Shown in pieces: positions 15,971 through 25,006 of a stretch of 64,000 bases of DNA (positions within the stretch are counted from its first letter, which is position 1; each line of letters begins with the position of its first letter). A program made the translations under genes and the position numbers. This DNA comes from Palsa-504 sp963742795 (GTDB taxonomy: Bacteria > Actinomycetota > Actinomycetes > Streptosporangiales > Streptosporangiaceae): the NCBI GenBank assembly GCA_963742795.1, contig CAVUNL010000003.1, positions 434,001 to 498,000 on the forward strand, read 5' to 3'. The notes under the pieces are model-generated. The model was given only the letters and a program-made list of their open reading frames with translations, searched no databases and was not told the DNA's origin.

Positions 15971-17106
15971 GGCGCCTCCAGGGTGCTGAGGGCTTCGTCA
16001 ATGTCGGTGATCAGGTCGGCGGCGGGTTCCACGCCCACCGAGAGCCTGATGAGACCGCCCGGCGCGCTCTCGCCTGGCCACCTGGCGCGGCGCTCCCAGG
16101 TCGACTCCACCCCGCCGAAGCTGGTCGCCGGGAGGATCAGGCGTGCGCTCGCCACCACCCGGTCCGCGGCCTGCTGCGCGGTACCGGCCCCAGCCGGGTC
16201 GACCTCGAAGGACAGGAGCGGGCCGAAGCCGTCCGGCATCTGTCGCTGGGCGACCGCGAGCGTGGCCGCCTCGACGCTTGGGTAGTGGACGGCGCGCACA
16301 CCTGGGTGGGCGGCGAGGTGCCGGGTGATGGCCAGCGCGCTGGCCGACTGGCGCGCGATCCGCAGCGGCAGGGTCTTCAGCCCGCGCAGCGCCAGCCAGG
16401 CCTCGAACGGTCCCGGGATGCCGCCGCCGCTGCTGCGCCAGGCCTTGAGCGTCGCGATCAGCTCGGGATCCCGGCTGACCACCGCGCCGGCGATCACGTC
16501 AGAATGACCTGATATCGCCTTGGTCAGCGAGTAAAGGGAAGCGGCCGCGCCCCAGTCAAGCGGCCGCTGAAGCAAGCTGGTGGCGGTGGTGTTGTCTACC
16601 ACCATGGGCGCGTCCGCCGCGGCCGCGGCCGCGGCCAGCCCGGCCAGGTCGGCGACCCGCAACAGCGGGTTGGTCGGCGTCTCCGCCCAGAGCATCGACG
16701 GCGTGACCTTGAGCTCGCGCGCCACTGCGGCCAGGTCCTGCAGGTCGGCGTGGACCGGGACGGCGCCGTGCGGCCGCAGCTTGTCCGCCAGCACCCGGGC
16801 CCGGTAGTAGCCATCGGCCGGCAGCACGATGCGGTCGCGTCCGGCGGCCAGGGCGAGCATCAGCGCCATCGAGGCCGCCTGGCCTGAGGCGAACACCACC
16901 GCCTGGGCGTCTTCCAGGCCGCCGAGCGCCTCCTCGAGCGCCTCCCAGCCTGGGTTGCCGTCCCGGCCGTAGCTCCGGTCCGGATGTGGCGGGCCCTCGG
17001 ACACATAGATGCTGGCCGGCACCAGCGGCGGGGTGGCCGGCTGGCTGGCCCTTCGTTCGGTGCCCGCGTGGATCAGCCGGGACTCGGCGGAGAAGGTTCC
17101 GCTCAT
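15967..17106 (-). CDS. Cys/Met-metabolism PLP-dependent enzyme (cystathionine synthase/lyase type)
   Basis: 379 residues from ATG 17106. It belongs to the fold-type I Cys/Met family: SRLIHAGTERRASQPATPPLVPASIY at the start, VVFASGQAASMAL (phosphate binding), ETPTNPLLRVADL, VVDNTTATSLLQRPL (Asp that pairs with the PLP ring nitrogen), and the Schiff-base lysine in SLTKAISGHSD (about residue 195). The family includes cystathionine gamma-synthase, cystathionine and methionine gamma-lyases; motifs do not separate them, and the replacement of the usual NPT-xxL lead by LWAETPTNP is common to all. Operon with the tandem GNAT, divergent from a MocR-type regulator. Confidence 0.82.
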   Translation of the reverse strand: MSGTFSAESRLIHAGTERRASQPATPPLVPASIYVSEGPPHPDRSYGRDGNPGWEALEEALGGLEDAQAVVFASGQAASMALMLALAAGRDRIVLPADGYYRARVLADKLRPHGAVPVHADLQDLAAVARELKVTPSMLWAETPTNPLLRVADLAGLAAAAAAADAPMVVDNTTATSLLQRPLDWGAAASLYSLTKAISGHSDVIAGAVVSRDPELIATLKAWRSSGGGIPGPFEAWLALRGLKTLPLRIARQSASALAITRHLAAHPGVRAVHYPSVEAATLAVAQRQMPDGFGPLLSFEVDPAGAGTAQQAADRVVASARLILPATSFGGVESTWERRARWPGESAPGGLIRLSVGVEPAADLITDIDEALSTLEAP

Positions 17107-17117
17107 GCGGCTTCCCG

Positions 17118-17176
17118 GTACCAGTTTCGTGTCACTCCGGAAAATGTTACAGTACAAACTGTGAACATACTGGTAC
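17118..17176. promoter_or_regulatory. Inverted repeats in the PLP-enzyme/MocR intergenic region
   Basis: The 54-base gap and flanks hold GTACCAGT (17118-17125) matched by ACTGGTAC (17169-17176), and between them ACAGT-ACAA-ACTGT (17149-17162), which overlaps the GTG start of the MocR gene. Each half shares the core AGT/ACT-GTAC. MocR regulators usually bind repeated sites between themselves and a divergent PLP-related gene, as here. Seen directly; binding is inferred. Confidence 0.55.
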
Positions 17177-18478
17177 GATATCGCCTCCAGGGCAGTACGG
17201 CAAAGGAAATATCGGCCAGCGTGGAAGCCGGCGTCCGCGGCGGCCAGCTAGCGCCGGGAGACCGGCTCCCCCCGGTCCGCGAGCTGGCCGACCAGCTCGG
17301 CGTTAGCCCCACCACGGTGGCCGCAGCCTATGGTGACCTGCGCCGCCGGGGCATCGCCGCGGGTGCGGGCCGGGCCAGGCACGCGGATCAGGGGCGGTCC
17401 CCCGGTCAGCAGCCGCGGGTACCTGACCGTCCCGGCGGGCACCCGCGACCTCATCACCGGCGGCCCCGATCCGGCGTTGCTGCCGACGCTGCCGCCTCGG
17501 CCAGCGATGCGGGCGCCACGGCTCTACGGCGAGGCCCCGGTCGCGCCGCGGCTCCGGCGGCTGACCGCCGAGCAGCTGGCCGCCGACGGGATCGACGCGA
17601 CCAGCCTCATGGTCACCGGCGGCGCGCTGGACGGCATCGAGCGGGTCCTCGCCACCTGGCTCACCCCGTCGGACCGGGTCATCGTCGAGGATCCCGGCCA
17701 CGCGGTGACCTTCGACCTGATCGCGGCGATGGGCTACACCGCGGTGCCGGTCCCGGTGGACGACCTGGGCCTGCGGCCCGCCGAGCTGGCGGCCGCGCTG
17801 GCCCGGGGCGCGGGCGCGGTGATCGCGACCCCGCGGGCTCAGGCGGCCACCGGCGCCGCCTGGGACGCCGATCGCGCCGCCGCGATCGGCGCAATCCTGC
17901 GGCGTCACCCCTCCGTCGGGCTGATCGAGGACGACCACGCCGGACCGGTCGCGGGCGTCCCCGCGTGGTCAGCGGCCGCCGGATTGCCGCGCTGGGTCAC
18001 CCTGCGCTCGGTGTCCAAGTCGCTCGGCCCCGACCTGCGGCTCGCGGTACTGGCCGGCGACGAGGTGACCATCGCGCGGGTAGCGGGCCGTCAGGCGCTG
18101 GGCACCGGGTGGGTCAGCTACCAGCTGCAGGAACTGGTCGCGGACCTGTGGTCGGATCCGGCTGTGGCCCGCGTGCTGGACAGCGCGGCGCAGATGTACG
18201 CGCGCCGCGGCGAGGCACTGCGCTCGGCCCTCCGGGACCATGGCATCGCCGCCACCGGCAGGTCGGGATTCACCTGCTGGGTGCGCGTTTCCGACGAGGA
18301 CGGCGTCGCGTCGTCCCTGGCCGAGGCGGGCTGGGCAGTCGCCCCCGGGCAGCGGTTCCGGATCGCCGCGCCGCCCGGGATCAGGATCTCCTTCGCCTCG
18401 CTGGAAGTGGCCGACGCCGCGTCGCTGGCGGCCGAGGTCGCCCGCGCGCTGCGGCATCGGCCCTCCCGCCTGGACTGA
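17161..18478 (+). pseudogene. MocR-type regulator (GntR HTH + aminotransferase-like domain), one frame break
   Basis: Start GTG at 17161. The first frame gives a GntR winged helix: GVRGGQLAPGDRLPPVRELADQLGVSPTTVAAAYGDLRRRGI. Near 17370-17380 the frame shifts by one and the second part is an aminotransferase class I-like domain to 18478, with the PLP-lysine motif SVSKSLGPDLRLA and VIVEDPGHAVTF, GLIEDDHAG. The two parts together have MocR length (about 438 residues). Removing one base in GGCCAGGCACG restores a single frame, so a sequence error is plausible. MocR proteins sense PLP or amino acids; here the likely target is the divergent PLP enzyme. Confidence 0.78.
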
Positions 18479-18563
18479 GCCAAGCCAGCGACATGAAACA
18501 GACCCGTCACGATCTTGCGTATCTCCGTCTCCCGCGCCTCCCGTGACCTCGCCCCCGCTGTTC

Positions 18564-18980
18564 CTAGCTGGTCGGCTCGCGGTGCGGTGCCGGGCCGGGC
18601 GGGATGGTCTTGAGCGGGATGGTGCTGAAGGCGAATTCGCGCAGCGCGGCGGTCTTGGAGCCGCTGGTTCCGCCGGACTGGCGCGCGCCCGCGACCGGCT
18701 CGGTGGCCAGGATGGTCAGCTGGCCGCCCGCCAGGTCGTGCTCGCGCGCCCATGCGCGCAGCGCCTCGATGACATCGGCGACGTGATAGGCGCAGGCGAG
18801 CGCTTGCCGGTAAGCCTGCTGCGGCTGCGAGGCCTCCAGCTGGATCTGGAAGCACGCCCGATGGCCACAGCGGGGATCGCCGTCACAGGCGGTCGACGAC
18901 GCCAGCACCTCCGGGGGGATCGTGAGCTCCTCGGGATCACCGGGGGCGCCCCCACGGTCCGGTGTCCTTCGTGCGGTCAT
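18564..18980 (-). CDS. Hypothetical protein with a conserved-looking core
   Basis: 138 residues from ATG 18980, picked because AGGAGGG lies nine bases before it. I do not recognise a family. The N-terminus is acidic and Pro-rich; a middle part has two cysteines in STACDGDPRCGHRACFQIQ, then a helical stretch QQAYRQALACAYHVADVIEALRAWAREH and a C-terminal strand GGQLTILATEP. The C-x6-C-x3-C spacing with a His could bind metal. It faces the MocR gene convergently. Coding status is supported by the ribosome site and strong GC codon bias. Confidence 0.6.
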   Translation of the reverse strand: MTARRTPDRGGAPGDPEELTIPPEVLASSTACDGDPRCGHRACFQIQLEASQPQQAYRQALACAYHVADVIEALRAWAREHDLAGGQLTILATEPVAGARQSGGTSGSKTAALREFAFSTIPLKTIPPGPAPHREPTS

Positions 18981-19694
18981 GGTCGGCCGTCCCTCCTGCA
19001 CCTGCCAGGTGTACTGATGGCCCGCCCGCGGCCAGCGGGAAGGCATTCCCTCGTCAATAGGATGACGGCCTGACACCACACGGAAATACGGGCGGCACTG
19101 ACCGTCGGAGCAATAGTGACCGCAACAGCGTGCGGCGCGCTACCCCATTGGGAATATTCGTCTCACTTGCCACGTAAATGTGTAGTCGCGTGAATACTTT
19201 TCGTATGAACCCGAGGTCACTCCGGGCAGTCCGAGCCTCTCGTCCCCCGGCTATGCGCCTGGTAAAGACGCATAGTTCCAGGGTTTCGGCTTATGTCACC
19301 GAGCCGGCCGAGCGTTGCGGTTGATCTTTTCGTCGCGGCGGGCCGGAATGTTAACGCACACAAACGAAGCGCGGACGCTACAGGAAACAGAGCTATGTCG
19401 ATAGGCGTAGATTTACTCATATGCACGTGCAAATGAACGTTTGCTTTTCATACGCGCCTTTTAGCTCGGAGCCGGAGCTAAATCCGGGATCCGGATTACC
19501 GTCCGGGTTGGGCGCCCGCGTAGCGCTCGAGCAAGGACGGCGACACGGGCGCAGCGGCGAGGCCGCCGACGAACCTCGACCGACCGCAGTCCTCTGCCGT
19601 ACCCCGCCATCGAACCATATAAAAACGATCAAGAAACTTGATAATGAGCGCGACGATCTCGCGAACATGAGGTCGTGCCTATACGGTTGTCCCC
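18981..19694. other. Gene-poor intergenic region
   Basis: About 700 bases with no convincing gene; base composition is noticeably less GC-rich than the flanks between about 19130 and 19470 and again at 19615-19640. A short palindrome AATCCGG-GAT-CCGGATT lies at about 19480-19496. The last 80 bases are AT-rich and probably contain the promoter of the downstream methyltransferase. I see no repeats or transposon ends. Confidence 0.5.
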
Positions 19695-20354
19695 ATGACG
19701 CGGCGCACCGAGCAGATCAGCCTCCATCTCAACGCGTATCTCACCGCGCACAGCAGCCCGCCGGACGCAGTCCTGCGGGAGCTGGCGAACGAGACCGCTG
19801 ACCTGTTTCCGACCGAGACCGCCCTGCAGATCGCTCCCGAGCAGGGCACCTTCATGACCCTGCTCACGCAGCTGACCCGGGCCACGTCGGCCATCGAGAT
19901 CGGCACCTTCACCGGTTACTCCTCGATCTGCATCGCCCGCGGCCTCGCTCCTGGCGGAACGCTGCTCTGCTGCGACATCAGTGAGGAGTGGACTTGGGTG
20001 GCCAGGAAGTACTGGGAGAAGGCGGGTCTGGAGGACCGGATCGAGCTGCGGCTCGGCCCGGCCATGGACACGCTCCTGTCGCTGCCCGAGGAGGAGCTCT
20101 TCGACCTGGCCTTCATCGACGCCGACAAGAGCGGCTACCTCGGCTACTGGCGGCAGGTGGTGCCGCGGATCCGCCCGGGGGGGCTGATCATGGTCGACAA
20201 CACCTTCTCGCACGGCCGCGTGATCGACGCGGGAAACGACAATCCTGCTGTGATCGCCGTCCGGGACTTCAACGACCACGCCGCCGCCGACGACCGCGTC
20301 GACCTGGTCATAGTCCCCATTGGCGACGGCCTCACCCTGGCCCGCAAGAGGTAG
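19695..20354 (+). CDS. Class I SAM-dependent O-methyltransferase (family 3)
   Basis: 219 residues, the usual size of bacterial catechol/caffeoyl-CoA O-methyltransferase relatives. Motif I is AIEIGTFTGYSSICIA (about residues 74-89), the adenosine acidic residue lies in CCDISEEW, and the metal/catalytic loops are FDLAFIDADKSGYLGYW and GGLIMVDNTFSHG, where the aspartates bind the divalent metal. Predicted activity is methyl transfer to a vicinal hydroxyl of a small aromatic. It stands alone, so the substrate is unknown. Confidence 0.88.
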   Translation: MTRRTEQISLHLNAYLTAHSSPPDAVLRELANETADLFPTETALQIAPEQGTFMTLLTQLTRATSAIEIGTFTGYSSICIARGLAPGGTLLCCDISEEWTWVARKYWEKAGLEDRIELRLGPAMDTLLSLPEEELFDLAFIDADKSGYLGYWRQVVPRIRPGGLIMVDNTFSHGRVIDAGNDNPAVIAVRDFNDHAAADDRVDLVIVPIGDGLTLARKR

Positions 20355-20444
20355 CAAGGCGTCGGGTCCCCGGTGATTCGCGCGCCGATCATCGCGGATC
20401 CTCCGCGCTGGACTGTCCTGACTTCCTGGGACGACCGCCCCGGG

Positions 20445-21062
20445 TCAGAAGTCGATGCGCATCACGACGCGCCGCGGCGACGGCCGGGAGACCTCGGTGA
20501 AGCCAGCGGCGGCGAACGCGCCCTCGGTGCCGACGTGCAGCTCGTCCGAGACGACGTTCCTTGTCGTCATGGGATAGCCCTCGACGGCGCGCGCGCCGTG
20601 GCCCCGGGCGAACTCGACCGCGGCGCGCACGAGCGCCCGGCTGATGCCGCGTCGACGGAACCCGGCTCGGGTGACGAAGCAGGTTACCGCCCAGACGGAG
20701 TCGTCGGTCCGGTCCTCCGAGCGGCCGGTCCACGCGACGCGGCCGCCGCGCACCACACCGATATAGGCGGTCCGGGGCTCGACCGCGCACCAGCCGACCG
20801 GCTCGCCGTCGAGGTAGGCGACAAGGCCGGTAGTCGCCTCGGCATCCGGCGTAGCCGGATCCGTCTGGATGCGGAGCCGGTGAGCGCGCTCCTCGACTGA
20901 AGTCGAGACGAGGCACTCCTTCGGCCGCATTTTGTACCGCTGGCATTGACAGTTCGCCGGCGCAGTGGAACTGAGGACCTTTTGCAGATCCTCCCAGCTC
21001 GCCTCGTTTGCGGCCCGAATGATCAGCGCGGTGTCCTCCTGCTGCCGGGTCCGAGCTGTCAT
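20445..21062 (-). CDS. GNAT-family N-acetyltransferase
   Basis: 205 residues from ATG 21062; GAGAGGA upstream supports it over the longer in-frame start. The GNAT core is VWAVTCFVTRAGFRRRGISRALVRAAVEFARGHG, with the acetyl-CoA loop FRRRGIS at about residue 135, and a C-terminal AAAGFTEVSRPSPRRVVMRIDF typical of a GNAT closing strand. A CQCQRYKM segment and a variable N-terminus follow the pattern of actinobacterial GNATs with a Cys-rich substrate pocket. Isolated gene; substrate unknown. Confidence 0.8.
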   Translation of the reverse strand: MTARTRQQEDTALIIRAANEASWEDLQKVLSSTAPANCQCQRYKMRPKECLVSTSVEERAHRLRIQTDPATPDAEATTGLVAYLDGEPVGWCAVEPRTAYIGVVRGGRVAWTGRSEDRTDDSVWAVTCFVTRAGFRRRGISRALVRAAVEFARGHGARAVEGYPMTTRNVVSDELHVGTEGAFAAAGFTEVSRPSPRRVVMRIDF

Positions 21063-21188
21063 GCTGACGGCGTCCTCTCGATCCGGTCGAAGGCATCGAT
21101 CGTAACAAATCGTAGCGTTCGGGCGTGACCCGCTCATCCGTTGCTGACCTCGTCCAAGGTCGCGGCGGCACCGGAATGCTGTGGGCTC

Positions 21189-21767
21189 CTACTTGATGGG
21201 TTCGAGGAAGCTGAGCACGCGCTGGGTGAGCTGGGTGGCGGCTGGTTCGTCATAGGAGGGCAGGCTGCTGTCGGTGAACAGGTGCCGGTTGCCGGGGTAG
21301 AGGAACAGTTCGGCGTCTGGCGCTGCCTGGACGAGGGCGCGGGCTGCGTTGATATCGCCCTCTCCGGCGAAAAACTCATCATTTTCCATGCCGTGAACTT
21401 GAACGGGGACTCCTGCGGGCCACGTACCGCCGAACTCCGAGACCGGTACGCATGCTTCGAACAACAGGGCGCCTCTGGCGCCCGGGCGGGTCTGCGTCAG
21501 CATCTGCGCTGGCAGGACGCCGAGAGAGAATCCGGCGTAGACCAGCTCGGCAGGCAGCAGCTCGGCGACCGCCCGGCCGCGCTCGATGACCGTGCCGAAC
21601 CCGATCTTGGCCGCGTATTCCGCGCCGTCCTGCAGGGCGGCGAATACCTGCCCGTCGTAGAGGTCCGGGACGTGGACGGTGTGGCCAGCGCCTCGGAGCT
21701 GGTCCGCGAAGTCGCCGATTCCGCGGGTGAGCCCTTGCGCGTGGTGGAACAGCAGCACTTCAGCCAT
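21189..21767 (-). CDS. Dienelactone hydrolase family protein
   Basis: 192 residues, alpha/beta hydrolase of the dienelactone hydrolase branch. It opens MAEVLLFHHAQGLTRGIGDFADQLR, with the nucleophile elbow GFSLG (Ser in place of the Cys of true dienelactone hydrolase; about residue 80), the acid in the VHGMENDEFF loop, and the His in YPGNRHLFTD. Substrate unknown. It is divergent from the WYL regulator at 21873, which may control it. Confidence 0.83.
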   Translation of the reverse strand: MAEVLLFHHAQGLTRGIGDFADQLRGAGHTVHVPDLYDGQVFAALQDGAEYAAKIGFGTVIERGRAVAELLPAELVYAGFSLGVLPAQMLTQTRPGARGALLFEACVPVSEFGGTWPAGVPVQVHGMENDEFFAGEGDINAARALVQAAPDAELFLYPGNRHLFTDSSLPSYDEPAATQLTQRVLSFLEPIK

Positions 21768-21872
21768 GTCATTCCCTTTGAAGTCGATCGATCCCGGGCG
21801 GATCCCCGGCGGTAACTACTCTCGCATGGATTCCCGACATCTTTTGGCGTCAATAGGGGCGATCATGGGATT

Positions 21873-22823
21873 GTGCGTGCCTCCCGGATGATGACCCTGC
21901 TGCTGCACCTGCAGGCCCGCGGCCAGGCCAGCGGCAAGGATCTGGCCCGGCTGCTTGAGGTCAGCGAGCGGACCGTGCAACGAGACGTTGAGGCGCTGGT
22001 AGCGGCGGGCATACCGGTACGCTCCGCGCGCGGACCAGCAGGCGGCTACCGCCTCGACGGCGGTTACCGCACCCGGCTGACCGGAGTCGGCCTGGACGAA
22101 GCGGGCGCACTGGCCTTTCTCGGCCTGGCCGGACCAGCCGAACAGCTCGGGCTCGGCGAGCTGCTGGAAGGCGCCCGCATCAAGGTCTGGGCGAGCCTCA
22201 CCGGCCAAGCCCGGGAACGCGCCCGCCACACCGCCGAACGGTTCCACCTCGACCCCACCCGCTGGTACGGCAAACCCGAGCCCGTACCCTGGCTGCCGCA
22301 GCTCGCGAACGCTTTGTGGCGTGATCGCTGTGCCCGCATTGAGTACGTACGCGACGGCACAGCGGTCACGCGGGAGATCAGCCCGCTGGGACTGGTCCTG
22401 GCCTCCGGGCAGTGGTACCTCGTCGCCCAGCGCGATCAGCAAAGGCGCACCTACCGGGTCTCCCGCGTCCGCTCAGTCGAGCTGCTCGATGGGCCCGCGA
22501 TCCGGCCAGCCGCCTTTGACCTCGCGCAATCCTGGGCGCAGGCACGCAATGAACTGGAGCACGAGAGCACCGCGGTCGAAGTGACAATCCGGGTAGAAGC
22601 CAGCGCGCTGCCCCGCCTGCGCCAGCTCCTCCCCACTCACGGGCAGGACCGTATCCCCCTGACCTGCACACAGCAGATCGACATCACCATCCCGTTCGAA
22701 AGCGAAAATTGGGCCTGCGCCGCCCTGCTCAGCCTCGGCAAAGCCGTCGAGGTCCTCGAGCCAGCTGCCATGCGCGAGCGTGTCGCAGACCAAACCCGCG
22801 GCGCTGCAGCGCACTACACCTGA
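21873..22823 (+). CDS. HTH/WYL-domain transcriptional regulator
   Basis: 316 residues. The N-terminal HTH_11 domain reads LLLHLQARGQASGKDLARLLEVSERTVQRDVEALVAAGIPV, followed by the GPAGGYRLDGGYRTRL connector and a WYL domain (WRDRCARIEY ... REISPLGLVLASGQWYLVAQRDQQRRTYRVSRV). WYL proteins of this YafY-like group sense small ligands and often regulate a divergent neighbour; here that is the dienelactone hydrolase. Start is GTG at 21873, close to the transcription start region, with no strong ribosome site. Confidence 0.86.
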   Translation: MRASRMMTLLLHLQARGQASGKDLARLLEVSERTVQRDVEALVAAGIPVRSARGPAGGYRLDGGYRTRLTGVGLDEAGALAFLGLAGPAEQLGLGELLEGARIKVWASLTGQARERARHTAERFHLDPTRWYGKPEPVPWLPQLANALWRDRCARIEYVRDGTAVTREISPLGLVLASGQWYLVAQRDQQRRTYRVSRVRSVELLDGPAIRPAAFDLAQSWAQARNELEHESTAVEVTIRVEASALPRLRQLLPTHGQDRIPLTCTQQIDITIPFESENWACAALLSLGKAVEVLEPAAMRERVADQTRGAAAHYT

Positions 22824-22917
22824 GCCCCTGCGGGCTAGGCCGAACCCGGCCCCGTCGGCTCGATCACAGACACAATCCGGACATGGATTGTCGGCAATCG
22901 CGGATACCGTGCCCAGC

Positions 22918-23274
22918 ATGGCTATCGCACGCTTCCCGAACATCGTTGTCGACTGTCCCGACCCGGCCGCGCTCGCGGCCTTCTACGGCGCCATGCTGGA
23001 CTGGAAGGTCGAGGTCTCCCCCGGCCACGCTGACGTCCGCGCGGAGTACGGTCAGTGCCTTACCTTCCTGCAGGTGGAGGCCTACACCCCGCCAAGATGG
23101 CCGACTCAGGAAGTGCCCCAGCAGATGCATCTCGACGTCATCGTCGACGATCTCGACACCGCCGAGGCGGCGGTGCTCGATCTCGGCGCGACCAAGCACG
23201 AGCATCAACCCGGCACCTCTTTCCGGGTGTTCCTCGACCCGGCGGGGCACCCCTTCTGCCTCTGTCTGGACTAA
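22918..23274 (+). CDS. VOC/glyoxalase-like protein
   Basis: 118 residues from ATG 22918 (MAIARFPNIVVDCPDPAALAAFYGAMLDW), a single vicinal-oxygen-chelate module pair. MHLDVIVDDLDTAEAAVLDLGA starts the second half and RVFLDPAGHPFCLCLD ends it, the standard actinobacterial VOC pattern. Metal ligands at the usual His/Glu positions cannot be assigned with confidence. It is followed by a 218-base gap without a clear gene. Function unknown. Confidence 0.8.
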   Translation: MAIARFPNIVVDCPDPAALAAFYGAMLDWKVEVSPGHADVRAEYGQCLTFLQVEAYTPPRWPTQEVPQQMHLDVIVDDLDTAEAAVLDLGATKHEHQPGTSFRVFLDPAGHPFCLCLD

Positions 23275-23492
23275 CCCGCGCTGACCCGACTAGGCAGCCC
23301 GAGGTAGGCCGCACCAGCAGTTGGCCCGGTCGATGGTGCCGATGGCAAGTCTCGTCAGGGCAATGTGGCTGTTCGCCTGCTCCCGGGCCGGGATGACCCT
23401 CACCTCGGCAGGCCAGGCGCTGGCCGACAGCACCCCGGCCTGCCGATCCCTGAGCGACTGCTCGGCGTCATGATCCGTTCGCTAACAGTGGG

Positions 23493-24260
23493 TCAGCCAG
23501 GGCTGACTGCGCCGCCGAGGTAGAGCGCGCCGATCTCGGGGTTCTCGAGGACCTCGCGCCCGGTCCCGGACAGCCGCACGCGGCCGTTCTCCATCACCAC
23601 GCCGTGGGTAGAGAGCCGCAGCCCGGCCCGCGCGTTCTGCTCCACGAGCAGGAGCGTGGTGCCCGCCGCGTTCATCTGCCTGATCGCGTCGAACACGGTC
23701 CGCAGGATCTTCGGCGCCAGGCCCATCGACGGCTCGTCGAGCAGCAGCAGCCTGGGCTCGAGCATCAGCGCCCGGGCGAACTCGACCAGCCGCTGCTGCC
23801 CGCCGGACAGGCTGCCTGCCTTCTGCCCGGCCCACCCCGCGATCTGCGGGAACACGTCGTAGACGGCCGCGAGCCTGCGGGCGGTCAGCGCCCGGTCGGA
23901 CAGGATGTAGGCGCCGAGCTCGACGTTCTCGCGGACCGTCATGTCGCGGAATAGGCTATGGTTCTGCGGCACCTGCACCACGCCCAGCCGCAGGATCTGG
24001 CGCGGCGACCGGCCGGTGAGATCCTGCCCGTCCAGCATCATCGATCCCAGCCGCGGCCGCAGTAGCCCGCTGATCGTCGCCATCAGCGTGGACTTGCCCG
24101 CGCCGTTCGGCCCTACCACGCAGGTGATCCCGCCCTCGGCTACCTCCAGGGATACTCCTCGTAGCACGTCCCCGCCGCCATACCCCGCTACCAGGCCGTC
24201 AATCTTTAGTACCGAACGGGCCGTGGTGCTTGTCGCCGGTCCCCTGGCTTGCTCGGTCAT
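23493..24260 (-). CDS. livF: Branched-chain amino-acid type ABC transporter, ATPase 2
   Basis: 255 residues. Walker A GPNGAGKST, signature LSGGQQR and Walker B LLLLDEP are all intact, and the QVPQNHSLFRDMTV segment fits LivF. It is the last gene of the operon and overlaps livG by four bases. With LivG it drives import through LivHM. The symbol reflects family membership; the true substrate may be an amino acid, amide or other small acid. Confidence 0.88.
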   Translation of the reverse strand: MTEQARGPATSTTARSVLKIDGLVAGYGGGDVLRGVSLEVAEGGITCVVGPNGAGKSTLMATISGLLRPRLGSMMLDGQDLTGRSPRQILRLGVVQVPQNHSLFRDMTVRENVELGAYILSDRALTARRLAAVYDVFPQIAGWAGQKAGSLSGGQQRLVEFARALMLEPRLLLLDEPSMGLAPKILRTVFDAIRQMNAAGTTLLLVEQNARAGLRLSTHGVVMENGRVRLSGTGREVLENPEIGALYLGGAVSPG

Positions 24261-25006
24261 GTGCCCTCCGCGTGGTCTGGGTCGTCCTCCGCTTCCCCGA
24301 TATCCTCGCCGAGGTAGGCATCGAGAACGCGGCGGTCGGCCCGGACGATGTCGGGCGGCCCGGCGGCCACCACGGTCCCCGAATCGAGCACAGTGACCTG
24401 GTCGCAGAGTCCCATCACGAACTCCATGTTGTGCTCCACGATCAGGAAGGTCTTGCCGGCCGCGTTCAGCTCGCGGATGCGGTCTGCGATGTTGTTGACC
24501 AACGACAGGTTGACACCGCCGGCCGGCTCGTCGAGCAGGACAATGGCCGGGTCCGCGACCAGCACGTAGGCGAGTTCGAGCAGCTTGCGCTGGCCGTAGG
24601 AGAGGGTGCCGGCCAGCGCGGCGTGGTATCCGGCGATGCCGACGAATTCAAGCTGCTCCATCGCGCGCTTGCGGTCGGCGGCACGCGTACCCCGGCAGGG
24701 GACCAGCATGTTCTCCATCACGGTGAGGCTGGGGAAGATCCTGGTCAGCTGGAAGGTCCGGCCGATGCCGGACGCGAATACCTTGTCCGGGGCATTGTTG
24801 GTGATCTTCCTGTCGGACAGGTACACCTCTCCCGCGTCCGCCTTCGCGTAGCCGGTGATGACGTTGAACAGCGTGGTCTTGCCGGATCCGTTCGGGCCGA
24901 TCAGCCCGGCTACCGTGCCCTCGTCGATCTGGATCGTGCACGCGTCCAGGGCTTGGACGCCGCCGTAGGACTTGTGCACGCCCTCCGTCCGCAGGAGCAC
25001 GCTCAT
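24257..25006 (-). CDS. livG: Branched-chain amino-acid type ABC transporter, ATPase 1
   Basis: 249 residues with Walker A GPNGSGKTT, signature LSYGQRK, Walker B IVLLDEP and the LivG-specific GIGRTFQLTRIF and EHNMEFVMGLCDQVTVLDSG. Four-base overlaps with livM and livF show coupling. It forms the nucleotide-binding pair with LivF. Confidence 0.88.
   Translation of the reverse strand: MSVLLRTEGVHKSYGGVQALDACTIQIDEGTVAGLIGPNGSGKTTLFNVITGYAKADAGEVYLSDRKITNNAPDKVFASGIGRTFQLTRIFPSLTVMENMLVPCRGTRAADRKRAMEQLEFVGIAGYHAALAGTLSYGQRKLLELAYVLVADPAIVLLDEPAGGVNLSLVNNIADRIRELNAAGKTFLIVEHNMEFVMGLCDQVTVLDSGTVVAAGPPDIVRADRRVLDAYLGEDIGEAEDDPDHAEGT

Noticed and set aside
23275..23492. A 45-codon plus-strand ORF (from the ATG near 23341) in the gap before livF
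   Set aside because: It has no ribosome site and no recognisable similarity; I regard the gap as non-coding.
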